DNA of 64,000 nt, taken from Clostridiaceae bacterium. Lineage in GTDB: Bacteria; Bacillota; Clostridia; Lachnospirales; Lachnospiraceae. Shown here piece after piece: positions 43,071 through 53,242 of this stretch (positions are counted from its first letter, which is position 1; every line of letters begins with the position of its first letter). The notes under the pieces were generated by a model. The model had not been told where the DNA came from. It did no database searches and saw nothing but the letters and a program-made list of their open reading frames with translations. The translations under genes and the position numbers were made by a program. The stretch covers positions 1 through 64,000 of the forward strand of contig CAJTGI010000011.1 of assembly GCA_910575435.1 (NCBI GenBank). The letters run 5' to 3'.

Positions 43071-43115
43071 AAAAAGGAGCCAATTCCATTTATCTAGTAA
43101 ATGTATCGGCTCCTT
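43071..43115 (-). terminator. Rho-independent terminator of the sugar ABC operon
   Basis: AAGGAGCC (43074-43081) pairs with GGCTCCTT (43108-43115), with further inner ATTTA/TAAAT pairing, and a T run on the minus strand. It lies 55 nt past the stop of the second permease. Confidence 0.85.
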
Positions 43116-43169
43116 GTTCTAAATACTTAATAGGATATTTCCATTCACAGCAACAATAAAATCTATATA

Positions 43170-44012
43170 TTACTCTTTCACTCCACCCAGCGCAACGCCT
43201 TCTATAATATATCTTGACAGGAACAGATATACGAGAATGATTGGCACGATGGCGATCAGAATCAGCATATACACCTTGCCCATGTCAAACTTCAAAAAAT
43301 CCGCGCTTCTCAAGGAAGCAATCATGATTGGCAGCGTCTGCTTTTTCTTTGACGTTATCACCAAAGCGGGAACAAAGTAATTATTCCAAGATGTCACGAA
43401 AGAAAAGATTGCCTGCACCGCTACCGCCGGCTTCATAATCGGAATCACGATGGAATTAAAGGTTCTAAACTCCCCCGTGCCATCAATCCTGGCCGCTTCC
43501 ACCAATTCCATAGGCAATGCGGACTGCATGTAACTGTACATAAAGTAGAACACGGACGGTGCCGCAATCGCAGGCACAATCAGCGGAACCAATGTGTCAT
43601 TCAGATGCATCCCCGTAACCAGGCGCAGGAAGCCAAGGGCGCATACCTGGGTAGGCATGACGAGAATCATCATGATAAATGCAAAGGCGGGCTTTTTCAA
43701 TTTAAAGTCATAAGCATACAGCCCATATGCCGTCATCGCCGAAAAATATGTGCTCAGCGCAGCACATCCGGCGGAGACGAGCAAGCTGTTGCCAATGCCA
43801 TATAAGATAGGTATATTGGCATCGTTAAGCACATTTTTCAAATTCGCCATAAAGTTTGAACCAGGCAGAAATGAAAATCCTTTCTGCAAGTCTAAATGCG
43901 TCCTTGTGGCATTGACAATCAGGATATAGAAAAAGAACAAGCACAATATTGCCAAAAACGCCAGCACAACATGCACAATGATTTCGCGCACTGTGGATTT
44001 CTTTAATTTCAT
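43170..44012 (-). CDS. Sugar ABC transporter permease, MalG type
   Basis: The 280-residue inner-membrane permease has six predicted helices and the EAA loop near residue 175 (MELVEAARIDGTGEFRTFNSIVIPIMKPA), which contacts the shared ATPase. It belongs to the CUT1 family. Its start overlaps the stop of the first permease by 4 nt (ATGA), so the two are translationally coupled. No ATPase gene is present, so a shared MsmK-type ATPase encoded elsewhere is expected. Confidence 0.93.
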   Translation of the reverse strand: MKLKKSTVREIIVHVVLAFLAILCLFFFYILIVNATRTHLDLQKGFSFLPGSNFMANLKNVLNDANIPILYGIGNSLLVSAGCAALSTYFSAMTAYGLYAYDFKLKKPAFAFIMMILVMPTQVCALGFLRLVTGMHLNDTLVPLIVPAIAAPSVFYFMYSYMQSALPMELVEAARIDGTGEFRTFNSIVIPIMKPAVAVQAIFSFVTSWNNYFVPALVITSKKKQTLPIMIASLRSADFLKFDMGKVYMLILIAIVPIILVYLFLSRYIIEGVALGGVKE

Positions 44013-44977
44013 GATGCCTTCGCCCCCCTTCTCTCACGCTTAGCCTTCTTTGCCGCAGCCTTCGACCCATCCAAATCGTTAGAATTCATCATTTTATATA
44101 CGAAGAAGCACAGAACCGCGCTGACAATGAACAAGCACACGGACAGCGCGCCAGCCATGCCATAGTTCTTGCTGCTCAGATGGCTGTTCAGATACATAAT
44201 CAGCGTCATAGACGTTCTGTCCGGCGTTCCGGCCCCACCTGTCAAGATCTGCGGCACGTCGAACATCTGCAGTCCGCCAATCATCGAGGTAATCAGCGTG
44301 TATCCCAGAACCGGCTTAATCAGCGGCAGGGTAATCTTAAAGAAGATCTGCCTGTGGGTGCATCCGTCCAGTTCCGCCGCCTCGAACAGCGAGGGATTGA
44401 TTCCCATCACCGCCGCCATCAGCATGATCGTCGTGCTGCCAAACCACATCAGGAAATTCATCAGGCCAATCAGCCCACGGGTGCCTCCCACCGTGGCCAT
44501 GAACCTGATCGGGCCATCTACGATGCCATGGTCTACCAGGAAGGAGTTGATCGGGCCGCTGTCTGAAAACAGCGTGAAAAACAGCATGGAGAATGCAGCC
44601 GCCATAATCAGGTTGGGAAGATATATCACCACTTTGAAAAACTGCTTTCCCCGAATTTTCAGCCTGGCATCCGTAAACCACGCCGCCAGCAATAGCGACA
44701 CGATAATCTGGGGTACAAATCCTATAATCCAAAGTATGAACGTGTTTGACGCATACTTTGGCAGGTCCGTGGTAAAAAGTTCCTTGTAATTATGTACCCC
44801 CACAAAGTTTGGTCCTATCTCCTTCAATCCCGAGCGATAATATTCAAAAAAACTATAGCGAATCGTATCTACCAAGGGAATAAAGGAAAATATAAAGAAG
44901 GTGACAAAAAATGGCAAGATAAAGATATATCCCCATTTCGCATAATTTACCTTCTTCTTAGAAGACTTTCCATTCAT
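44009..44977 (-). CDS. Sugar ABC transporter permease, MalF type
   Basis: The 322-residue CUT1 permease has six helices, beginning with GYIFILPFFVTFFIFSFIPLV at about residue 20. The EAA loop reads LFEAAELDGCTHRQIFFKITLPLIKP. The C-terminus is strongly basic (KKAKRERRGAKAS). The start at 44977 follows AGGG with 9-nt spacing. It lies downstream of the binding-protein gene with a GC-rich hairpin between them. Confidence 0.92.
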   Translation of the reverse strand: MNGKSSKKKVNYAKWGYIFILPFFVTFFIFSFIPLVDTIRYSFFEYYRSGLKEIGPNFVGVHNYKELFTTDLPKYASNTFILWIIGFVPQIIVSLLLAAWFTDARLKIRGKQFFKVVIYLPNLIMAAAFSMLFFTLFSDSGPINSFLVDHGIVDGPIRFMATVGGTRGLIGLMNFLMWFGSTTIMLMAAVMGINPSLFEAAELDGCTHRQIFFKITLPLIKPVLGYTLITSMIGGLQMFDVPQILTGGAGTPDRTSMTLIMYLNSHLSSKNYGMAGALSVCLFIVSAVLCFFVYKMMNSNDLDGSKAAAKKAKRERRGAKAS

Positions 44978-45000
44978 CTCTATCATCCCTTTCATTCAAA

Positions 45001-45021
45001 GGGGCGGAGCGCATCCGCCCC
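45001..45021 (-). promoter_or_regulatory. GC-rich hairpin between binding-protein and permease genes
   Basis: GGGGCGGA (45001-45008) pairs with TCCGCCCC (45014-45021), 19 nt past the binding-protein stop, without a long T run. Such hairpins protect the upstream mRNA and cut readthrough, giving more binding protein than permease. Confidence 0.75.
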
Positions 45022-45039
45022 CTCCTGCAGATTCCTGCA

Positions 45040-46389
45040 TTATTCAGGCCACACGACTTCCTTGATATCAGGATATACTTCCTTGATTGATGCCTCGAAG
45101 TTTTTCTTGGCAGTATCAAAATCCACATTTCCGTTAAAGTAATCCTTGAATGCGTTCTGAATCTTCTCGTTGCAGCCCTGGTCATAAGGAGATACATTGC
45201 TCATATCAATCTTGGGAGCCACATCGGAGAACAGCGCCACGTGATTCTGCCCTCCCAAGAATTCTGACTTGAATCCGGCAGACTCTGCAATTTCCTTCAT
45301 GCCGGAAACAGTATTCGTGTAATCCTGAATCTCCTGATTCAGCGTCATCTCCTTCATGATATCCTTGGTGCAAGTGAGCTTCTTCATGATGTCCTTAACG
45401 GTATCTACATTGTCCGTACCGTTTGCGGCCACGAGCCATGTGCCGCCCCAGTAATACGGCTGCGGTCCATTGCATACCGCCCAGTCTCCCTTGCCTTCCT
45501 CGCCGGCATTCTCAACCAGGGTAAAGTTGATGCCCCATGTGGAATAGAAGAAGCCGAACACTTTCGCATCCACGCCCTGATCCTTTACCCACGCATCGTC
45601 CCAAAGCGTTGTCTTATTATTGTATCCGCTGTCTGTAAATGCCTTGGTCTGCTCGATCCAGTTCATAATATTTTTGTCAACTGTAACCGTGGTACCATCC
45701 GCCCAAGGCTTTTCCACATTATTGGAAAACACTCGGAAGGAATCATCGTAACCGGAAAGCATCTTATATCCCTTGTCTTTTGCCTTCGCCGCAACATCGC
45801 TGAATTTCTGCCAGTCGGACAGCGCCGCCTGAACCTTCTCCGGCTCATCCGTTCCCAGGACGGCCTTCGCTATAGAGCGCCGATATGCAAACAATCCCGG
45901 AGCCGCCTGCCATGAAGTCGCCCGCTGCTGTCCCTTCCCATCGGTAACGATATCCTTCGTGTACTGGTACTGGTCAGCGAGATCCTGGTCGCTAAGCCCC
46001 ACATCTGAAAGGGGCATGGCAACGTCCGCATCTTCATCCACATATTTCAGCGCATAATCCGCCTCAATCAAAAACATATCAATCTTGTCATCCGCCGAAG
46101 CATCTGCCTGCACCTTCAAAGCCTCATCCAGCTTATTCTGGTACACATTATCTTTATTCGGATGGATCGTCCATTTCACCGTGGTACCGTCCTTTAACGT
46201 GGTAGTTGACTTATCCTTTGCAACGGTCTCCACTTCTGGATAATAGTCGTTAAATCGACTCTGGAACTCGTCATTCCAGCACCAGATGTTAAGTACCTTC
46301 TTCCCGCTCTCGTCCGATGTTCCGCATCCTGACAAAATGCCCGCTACCATGGACGAAACAAGCAACATGCTAAGCAATTTCTTCTTCAT
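45040..46389 (-). CDS. Extracellular sugar-binding lipoprotein
   Basis: The 449-residue solute-binding protein of a CUT1 transporter has signal sequence MKKKLLSMLLVSSMVAGILSG with lipobox LSGC (C22), so the mature protein is lipid-anchored outside. The body has the family features VLNIWCWNDEFQSRFNDYYPE and many aromatic residues for sugar stacking. It is encoded directly downstream of a GH94 phosphorylase, so the ligand is probably a beta-linked gluco-oligosaccharide. Confidence 0.93.
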   Translation of the reverse strand: MKKKLLSMLLVSSMVAGILSGCGTSDESGKKVLNIWCWNDEFQSRFNDYYPEVETVAKDKSTTTLKDGTTVKWTIHPNKDNVYQNKLDEALKVQADASADDKIDMFLIEADYALKYVDEDADVAMPLSDVGLSDQDLADQYQYTKDIVTDGKGQQRATSWQAAPGLFAYRRSIAKAVLGTDEPEKVQAALSDWQKFSDVAAKAKDKGYKMLSGYDDSFRVFSNNVEKPWADGTTVTVDKNIMNWIEQTKAFTDSGYNNKTTLWDDAWVKDQGVDAKVFGFFYSTWGINFTLVENAGEEGKGDWAVCNGPQPYYWGGTWLVAANGTDNVDTVKDIMKKLTCTKDIMKEMTLNQEIQDYTNTVSGMKEIAESAGFKSEFLGGQNHVALFSDVAPKIDMSNVSPYDQGCNEKIQNAFKDYFNGNVDFDTAKKNFEASIKEVYPDIKEVVWPE

Positions 46390-46592
46390 AGCTTCTTACC
46401 TCCTGTAAATAAATTTTTGCGAGGATGTAGCATCCTCTGAATCTAATATCATTATATCTTTTCAGAATGTCACATTATACAAAAATAATTACTTATTTAT
46501 CATAAAAATGACCTGATTGGCATGCAGGCCATCATGAAAATACATCTACATGCATGAATAATCCCGGCCAAAGCATAAGCATACTTTCCATG

Positions 46593-49007
46593 TCACGACA
46601 TTACCAGCTCTATTTCCGTCTCCTGCGTCATCAACTCTTCCGGAATATATGCAGCCTCCATTTCAACTCCATTCACAAACAATGCCTTGCAGCCTGATTC
46701 CGCATGGCCCGGATTCCTGACGGCAATATGCAGACGCTTTCCCCTGAAATCCTTTTCTATCTCGAAGGCTTCCCATTCTTTCGGAATGGAAGGGGCTATG
46801 CGCAATCCGCCAAAATCGGGGCGCATGCCCAAAATCCCCTCAACGCAGCCAACCATGACGGTGGATGCCGTTCCCGTCAGCCAATGCACGTGGGAGCGTC
46901 CAAAATGGGGGCTTGCCTTCCCCTCCGTAAACTGCCCGTAACAGTAAGGCTCCAGCCTGCGAATCTCCGCCCTGTCATTCTGGGCCGCCGGGGCGTTTTC
47001 CATGAAGTATTGGAATGCCCGTTCCCCATTCCCCCGCAAAGCCTCCGCAAGAATAATCCATCCCTGGGACTGGGAGAAAATTCCCGCATTTTCCTTCACG
47101 CCCTGATTATAAATCACGGCCAGCGCGCCATCAAAAGCGCTCCGATGATAGGGCGGATCCATCAGGAGAAGCCCATACTCCGTATTCAGGCGCTCATGAA
47201 CCATGTCCAGAGCCAAATCAGCCTGCTCGTCCGTGGCCAGCCCGCTGATAACGGACCAACTCTGGGGGTTCAGCCACATATTCGCCTCCGCTCCCTCCCT
47301 GTTCCCAATCACCTCGCCTCGCTCCGTAAACCCGCGGATAAAGCGATCCTGATCCCAGCATAGTTCCAGAATCAGCTTTCCCATATGATCCTGGATTGCC
47401 GCAAGCCTCTTGGCATATTCCCCGTCTCCCTTGTATTCCGCAAAATCTTTCATGACTGACAGGGCATAATAGAACTGGAAGGCCACGAAGCTTGATTCTC
47501 CCTGCTTTCCCAGCCTGAGACAATCATTCCAGTCCGCATATAATCCGGCAGGCATCCCATGAATCCCCAGATGGCTTAAGGAAAAATCAATCCCTCTCTT
47601 TAAATGCTCATACACCGTACCTTCGTCCTGATCGGCAAAGGGAATGACCTCATCAATGAAAGAAAGATTCCCTGATTCCGCAATATATTTATATATGGTG
47701 GGGAACAGCCACAGCGCATCGTCCGCGCGATACTCGGGATGCCCCGTCTCCTCCACATAGGAAGCATCTTCCGGCGTATCCTCATGCCCCGGATTATGGG
47801 TAAATTTCACAAGGGGCAGCCCGCCGCCGTGGTGAACCTGGGCCGAGAGCATGAAGCGAATCTTTTCCAGAGCCATGTCCGGCTCCAAGTGGATGATTCC
47901 CTGGATATCCTGCACCGTATCCCGATACCCATATCCATTCCGCAATCCGCAGTAAACAAAGGATGCGGCCCTGGACCAGATAAACGTCATAAAGCAGTTG
48001 TAAGCATTCCAGGTATTGACCATCGTATCAAATTCTTTGCTGGGCGTCTTAACCTGGAAATGAGAAAGCTTCTGATGCCAGTATGCCGCTATTTCATCCA
48101 AATCTTTCCTGCAAGCCTCCTTCGGATTCCGATATTTCCTTAAAATCATGTCTGCCTCTGCGTCATATTTCATTCCCAAAATAAATACCACATTCTTTGT
48201 CTCTCCAGGAGCCAGAACGATAGAAGCAGAAAGCGCGCCGCATCCATTTTCATTGTAACCCAGCTCCCCGTCCAAAGTTCCCCGAGCCACGCCTTCCGGA
48301 TCTCCATATCCATGGTACCGCCCCAGGAAGGCTTCCCTGTCCCCGCAATAGGAAGACACCTTCTGCCCCTCCAAACCAAAAAAACGCTCCGTAACCTTTT
48401 TGCCATCGACTTCCTCTCCCTCGCCTATCTCGTCCAGATTTCCATGGAGGATCTGGCATATCCTGTTTCCCCGAAATTCAGACTTGGTGATGTACTGGGA
48501 ATACTGCAGGTTCACCTGATCCTGCTCATAGTTGTCATGGTTGGTAAACTCCGCATACCCCGTGACAGTCAGCGTTCTTTCTGCCTGGGACGCATTTGTC
48601 AGGCTCACGCTCCAAACCTCATAGCATTGATTCAGCGGTACATAATAAGTCGCTTCCGAATGAATCTTGCTGTAATCTGCAATCATCTTGGTATAACCCA
48701 ACCCATGACGACATTCGCTCTTGTATTCCGACAAAGGCTTGCCCACCGGCTGCCATGATGCCGACCAGTAATTTTCGCTATCGCAGTCCCTAATATAGAT
48801 ATACCGCCCAGGCTGGTCAGAGCCGTTGAAAACATAGCGGAGGATCCTGCCGTTCGCCCCCGACTTTACAAAACTGTAACCCCCGGCCTGATTAGATATA
48901 ATTGCCCCATATTCCGGCGATCCCAGGTAATTAGCCCAGGGTGCGGGCGTATCCGGCCTGTCAATTACATACTCCCGCTTCCCATCATCAAAATAACCAA
49001 ATCTCAT
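46593..49007 (-). CDS. GH94 phosphorylase, cellobiose-phosphorylase type
   Basis: The 804-residue cytoplasmic enzyme splits a beta-glucoside with phosphate, making alpha-glucose 1-phosphate. It opens MRFGYFDDGKREYVI, close to known cellobiose phosphorylases. The N-terminal beta-sandwich (1-280) is followed by the (alpha/alpha)6 barrel with the acid motif YADWNDCLRLG and the phosphate/+1 site region VHWLTGTASTVMVGCVEGILG. Length is normal for cellobiose phosphorylase. GGAGAG lies 7 nt before the ATG at 49007; a longer frame to 49049 lacks one. The exact linkage (beta-1,4 or other) cannot be settled by eye. Confidence 0.88.
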   Translation of the reverse strand: MRFGYFDDGKREYVIDRPDTPAPWANYLGSPEYGAIISNQAGGYSFVKSGANGRILRYVFNGSDQPGRYIYIRDCDSENYWSASWQPVGKPLSEYKSECRHGLGYTKMIADYSKIHSEATYYVPLNQCYEVWSVSLTNASQAERTLTVTGYAEFTNHDNYEQDQVNLQYSQYITKSEFRGNRICQILHGNLDEIGEGEEVDGKKVTERFFGLEGQKVSSYCGDREAFLGRYHGYGDPEGVARGTLDGELGYNENGCGALSASIVLAPGETKNVVFILGMKYDAEADMILRKYRNPKEACRKDLDEIAAYWHQKLSHFQVKTPSKEFDTMVNTWNAYNCFMTFIWSRAASFVYCGLRNGYGYRDTVQDIQGIIHLEPDMALEKIRFMLSAQVHHGGGLPLVKFTHNPGHEDTPEDASYVEETGHPEYRADDALWLFPTIYKYIAESGNLSFIDEVIPFADQDEGTVYEHLKRGIDFSLSHLGIHGMPAGLYADWNDCLRLGKQGESSFVAFQFYYALSVMKDFAEYKGDGEYAKRLAAIQDHMGKLILELCWDQDRFIRGFTERGEVIGNREGAEANMWLNPQSWSVISGLATDEQADLALDMVHERLNTEYGLLLMDPPYHRSAFDGALAVIYNQGVKENAGIFSQSQGWIILAEALRGNGERAFQYFMENAPAAQNDRAEIRRLEPYCYGQFTEGKASPHFGRSHVHWLTGTASTVMVGCVEGILGMRPDFGGLRIAPSIPKEWEAFEIEKDFRGKRLHIAVRNPGHAESGCKALFVNGVEMEAAYIPEELMTQETEIELVMS

Positions 49008-49265
49008 CGCACATCTCTCCTTATAAATTTTTATAAAGCAACCCCTCACTTTGAATAGTAATTTATTTTATCTGCCTCAATAATTTCCATATATAAAAAA
49101 GTGTACATAATTATCAGAATCATGATATAATTAGTTTTAACGGACTTATTATTTATACCTGAAACCGTGGTATGAATTATGTAATTATGAAAGACTTATT
49201 AGAGATACTTGCGCAACTCTGCTATATGCGAAAAAGATGCACATGAGACCAGAAAGGATCATATT

Positions 49266-50006
49266 ATGACGATTAGGGAAGAATGGTATCAGACAGAAAT
49301 AACAAAGTCAGAGGAATCTATTACGCACCGCCCATTAGAGGAAGAATATTCTTTTTACGAAGCCGTCAGTTCCGGCGATATGGACTATGTAAAGGCAAAC
49401 TGCAGGCAAAATACCTTTGCCTGCCAGGAAGGCATGGGAGTGCTTTCCACAGACCCGCTGAGAAACACCAAATATCACTTTGTCGTCACGACGGCAATGA
49501 TTACCCGCCGCTGCGTGGAATCGGGCATGGAATTGGAACAGGCATACCGGCTCAGCGATTTCTATATATTAAAAATGGATGCCTGCAAGAGCATCAATGC
49601 CATCTCCCGTCTCCATGAAGACATGGTACTCAATTATACGGGCAAGATGCTACTGCTGAAAAAGAATGCCGTAATCTCAAAGCCCATCGTCTTATGCATA
49701 GATTATATATACAATCATTTGAATACGCGAATCACCATCAAAAGCCTTTCAGAATACACCGACCTTTCTTCCAGCTACCTCTCCCGGCTTTTCAAAAAAG
49801 AACTGGGAGTTTCTATCAGCGACTATATCGGAGAGAAAAAGATAGAGAAGGCACAGCATTTATTGAGATATTCCGATTATAGCCTAATCGACATTTCCAA
49901 TTACCTTGCCTTCTCCTCCCAGAGCCACTTTATCCAGACATTTAAAGCATCCGTGGGAATGACTCCCAAAAAGTACCGCAACCAATATTACCGCACTTCT
50001 TGGTAA
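49266..50006 (+). CDS. AraC-family regulator of the oligosaccharide locus
   Basis: The 246-residue protein has a C-terminal AraC double HTH (about 150-245): ITIKSLSEYTDLSSSYLSRLFKKELGVSISDYI and DISNYLAFSSQSHFIQTFKASVGMTPKKYR. The N-terminal part has no cupin; it resembles the uncharacterised sensor region of Lachnospiraceae AraC proteins (EYSFYEAVSSGD). The start at 49266 has AGAAAGG upstream. It sits between, and divergent from, the two GH94 genes, and most likely controls them and the transporter. Confidence 0.9.
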   Translation: MTIREEWYQTEITKSEESITHRPLEEEYSFYEAVSSGDMDYVKANCRQNTFACQEGMGVLSTDPLRNTKYHFVVTTAMITRRCVESGMELEQAYRLSDFYILKMDACKSINAISRLHEDMVLNYTGKMLLLKKNAVISKPIVLCIDYIYNHLNTRITIKSLSEYTDLSSSYLSRLFKKELGVSISDYIGEKKIEKAQHLLRYSDYSLIDISNYLAFSSQSHFIQTFKASVGMTPKKYRNQYYRTSW

Positions 50007-50232
50007 CTATCTAGGCGGAATAACGAATATGCTTTGTAAAATCAATACTAATCTATTACATATTATAGAGGGATTATCAATCCCTTTAGGATTATTGATG
50101 CAGATGGCATGTGCAATATTATGATTGATTTCAAGAAATGTTGCTATAGCAAGGGATTATTTTAAGCAAGTTCGCCCCAGGATATCAGAAAACTGCCCTT
50201 TTTAATTTTTATTGCACTATGGCACGTTTTTC

Positions 50233-52941
50233 TTATTCCTTGCGCTGCAGTTCTATCTCAATCTCATGCCTCCCTTCAGGCAATGCCATCACATCCCCCC
50301 TCAGAAACGTGGCCCTGTCGCCATGCCTGCATAATTCCCTTTCCCCATCGCACAGAGCCTTTGCCACCACATACTCCCCATATGTAAGCCTCTCAGGATT
50401 ATGGTAGGCAATGCGGAACTCCCTGCCGGCAAATGTCAGGGAGATTTCCGCATTTCCCTGAACGTCAAACTGTTCTTCCAATAGTTTCGGGCAGATAACC
50501 AGATCTCCAATCTCCCCGCGGACGCCAAACACTTCCGTCACGAAGGTAAGCATATACCAGCTGGCGGCCCCCGTCAGATAATGGTACAGCCCTCTTCCCT
50601 CTCCGTTAAAATACTCGGGTATCCCAGGATAAATTTTGCTGGTCTCGAAATCCAATGCCGTGTCTGCCAGCGTCTGCAGCGCCTTGTATCCCTCTCTCAC
50701 AAATCCTCTCTTATATAACGCATTGGCATACATGACCGTCATATGGGAGAATACGGCTCCGTTTTCCTTTTCCCCGTAGGCGAAGCTAAACATCCTTCCC
50801 ATGCGGAAGTCCTGAACACGGAAATCCGTATTCAGCCGATAGCCGCCAATATCCCCGCGATACAAATGCCGATCCGCGCTTTTGCAGATTTTCTCTATCT
50901 GGGCATCCTTTGCGGTCTTGCTCATAATTGCGAACACCTGCCCCGTCAGCATCATCCTGACGCCGTCCTGGAAACATCCCTCAGCCTGCCTGCCATCGTT
51001 ATCATAATAACTATTGAACCAGCCTTCGCCCTGACCGGACGAAATCCACTCCGTCTCTCGAATATGATTTTGCATCCACTCTGCCTTCTGCCTCAGGTTC
51101 TGCGCCAGCTGCCCGGCGGAAACCTGCATCTTCCTCCCGCTCACTTCATGCCCGCAGCACCCCAAGTATTTTTCCAGAATCTTTTCCTTCTCTGCAACAT
51201 CTCCGTAGACCTCGCTGTTGCCCTCCAGAAGTATCCCAATCTCCTCCAGCAATTCGATCTGCTCCCAGCCGAACTGCCTTTCCAAGATTTCCAGAAGATC
51301 TGCCAGCTGCATCAGATTGCCCGCATAGGCACAAGTAAATGCTACGCTCTCTCCTCGCTCCTCCGCCATATCCAGCGCATCATTCCAGTCTGCGCCCCGG
51401 AGCCTGATATGATTATGCTCCCCCGTCTCATAAGATGCGCACAGATGCTGCAAGAGCAAGTGTTCCAGCACGCTTCCCTCGTACAGTTCCCCGCTGCTGC
51501 ACCGCTGCCTGGTGCCATACCGGGCATCCCATAAATCATCCAGGCTCTTGCCTCGATCCTTCTGCTCATCCTTAAAATAGCATACCTTCTCCCTGAGTAT
51601 CTGCACATCCCCTGTCTGGTCTATATACAGCTTCGTCGTCATAAAAGGCCATGCGCCATGATCCATCCAGACCCGGGCGATGCCATTCCGATCCGCCACA
51701 AATTCTCCCTGCTTCGAACCGATAATCGTCGCATTCGTCCCATCGACCCTGACGCCGCTGAAATTATCAAGAATCATCTGGCGAACTCCCCCCGGATCCA
51801 TGATTAGAAGGGAGAGGCAGTCCTGCCACAAGTCGCGCCATCCCCTGCCCCCTCTCCCATAATCGTGGTGGGGCAGGAAGGAACATCCGTAAAGCCTCCT
51901 CAAAATAGGCTGAAAGCTTACCCAGCGCATATAATTGTCAAAGTTTTCATCCCCTGTGCAGTATCTTACGTTCACCTGCCCTTGCCAGTACGCCTTCATC
52001 TCCAGGAACGCTTTTTCAACTTTCTCCTCATTGGAAAGGCTGGAAAGAATGCCATCGATCTCCTTTTCCTCATCCCTCATTCCCATGATGACGATGTAGG
52101 ATGCCCGCTCTTCCGGGTTCAGGGTGATTGTCGGAAATGCAATGCCTCCCATCGCTTCCTTCCCCTTGACGCAAGTTCCCGATGGAACTCCTTTCTCATT
52201 CGCAAGGACAGCATGGGGATGGCAGAGGTTTCCTCCCTCGCCAATAAATCCCTCTACTGACGGATAAAATCCCTCCGGCCTCCCGCCGTCTCCGGTAAGC
52301 CCGCAGACAAAGTATGTCAATTCATTCTTTTGATGCCCCCGCTCGTCAAAGGACAATGTAGGCTTGACATAAACCCCATATTCCGTTGTCCTAATCTCAT
52401 TCAGCAGAGACGTGACATGCCTGTGATCCCTGATATTGTCCGCGCTTCTCCCATAGATGGGAATGGCGGCGGCGGGGGTAATCTTTTGAGCCATCCTTCC
52501 CCGATTGGTCACCTCTACATGCATGACCTCCACATTATGCCGCAAGGGTACGAAAGAAGTAATCCTCGCCTCCAGCTGGAACTTGCTCGACTTCCTGGTC
52601 ACGGTCTGCCACATAAGACCTGCCTCCAGCACGCCCTGATCCTGCAATGGCGTACCCTTCCTAGCCATGCCCTCCGCAGAGGCTCCTGTCGCAGACCAAG
52701 CCCCGGCGCCTTCCACATGGCACCAGAAATTCCTGCTGGAACGATTATTGTGCAGATTCTCCGCACTGACAGGCTCCATGAGAAACGCATTCTGCCCAGC
52801 CTTAATATCCCCGCCCAAATTAGGCGTAAGAGAGCTTTTAATGCCATCCTCCCCCGCTACCGGAAAATAAAGATAACTATAATCATCCGGCTGCTCCAAG
52901 CGAAAATCCCCATCCTGATTTAAAAATTCAATAGTTCCCAT
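50233..52941 (-). CDS. GH94-type phosphorylase, second and larger
   Basis: The 902-residue protein opens MGTIEFLNQDGDFRLEQPDDYSY. The N-terminal beta-sandwich is followed by the GH94 barrel with the acid motif RGADWNDALDM and the C-terminal YHYLTGAASWYMLTFVTEVFGV. It is about 100 residues longer than cellobiose phosphorylase and diverged from its neighbour, so a longer or differently linked beta-glucan (cellodextrin, beta-1,2- or beta-1,3-glucan oligomer) is plausible. The start at 52941 follows AAGGAG. Together with the first enzyme it could degrade oligomers stepwise. Confidence 0.8.
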   Translation of the reverse strand: MGTIEFLNQDGDFRLEQPDDYSYLYFPVAGEDGIKSSLTPNLGGDIKAGQNAFLMEPVSAENLHNNRSSRNFWCHVEGAGAWSATGASAEGMARKGTPLQDQGVLEAGLMWQTVTRKSSKFQLEARITSFVPLRHNVEVMHVEVTNRGRMAQKITPAAAIPIYGRSADNIRDHRHVTSLLNEIRTTEYGVYVKPTLSFDERGHQKNELTYFVCGLTGDGGRPEGFYPSVEGFIGEGGNLCHPHAVLANEKGVPSGTCVKGKEAMGGIAFPTITLNPEERASYIVIMGMRDEEKEIDGILSSLSNEEKVEKAFLEMKAYWQGQVNVRYCTGDENFDNYMRWVSFQPILRRLYGCSFLPHHDYGRGGRGWRDLWQDCLSLLIMDPGGVRQMILDNFSGVRVDGTNATIIGSKQGEFVADRNGIARVWMDHGAWPFMTTKLYIDQTGDVQILREKVCYFKDEQKDRGKSLDDLWDARYGTRQRCSSGELYEGSVLEHLLLQHLCASYETGEHNHIRLRGADWNDALDMAEERGESVAFTCAYAGNLMQLADLLEILERQFGWEQIELLEEIGILLEGNSEVYGDVAEKEKILEKYLGCCGHEVSGRKMQVSAGQLAQNLRQKAEWMQNHIRETEWISSGQGEGWFNSYYDNDGRQAEGCFQDGVRMMLTGQVFAIMSKTAKDAQIEKICKSADRHLYRGDIGGYRLNTDFRVQDFRMGRMFSFAYGEKENGAVFSHMTVMYANALYKRGFVREGYKALQTLADTALDFETSKIYPGIPEYFNGEGRGLYHYLTGAASWYMLTFVTEVFGVRGEIGDLVICPKLLEEQFDVQGNAEISLTFAGREFRIAYHNPERLTYGEYVVAKALCDGERELCRHGDRATFLRGDVMALPEGRHEIEIELQRKE

Positions 52942-53121
52942 ATTTTTCTCCTTTTCCATGCGTAGCCCCATTCCCGCAAAGGCAGAGTGGCGAGCGCGCA
53001 ATCGGTTCTTCCATTTGTTTTTTTAAGAATAATACGATTGCTCCCACGTCTTATATCACTTTAATTTGAAAAATATCAGAAACATGATGTGAAATAATTT
53101 CTTTTGCCATTACTATTTACG

Positions 53122-53169
53122 TATCAAAAACCACCCTTATCTCAATAGATATAAGGGTGGTTTTTGATA
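53122..53169 (-). terminator. Long rho-independent terminator after galE
   Basis: A perfect 19-bp stem (53122-53140 with 53151-53169) contains ACCACCC/GGGTGGT flanked by A and T tracts. It works in both directions; it lies 74 nt past the galE stop and upstream of the GH94 gene. The rest of this 300-bp gap holds no gene. Confidence 0.92.
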
Positions 53170-53242
53170 AAATTTATGACAGCGATTCACACATCCAATC
53201 ATGCAGGCTTTGCCGACACATGCATCTTTATTTTTGACTCTC

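Noticed and set aside
50743-51534. 263-codon frame opposite the second GH94 gene
   Set aside because: Antisense shadow; lacks start signals and domain patterns.
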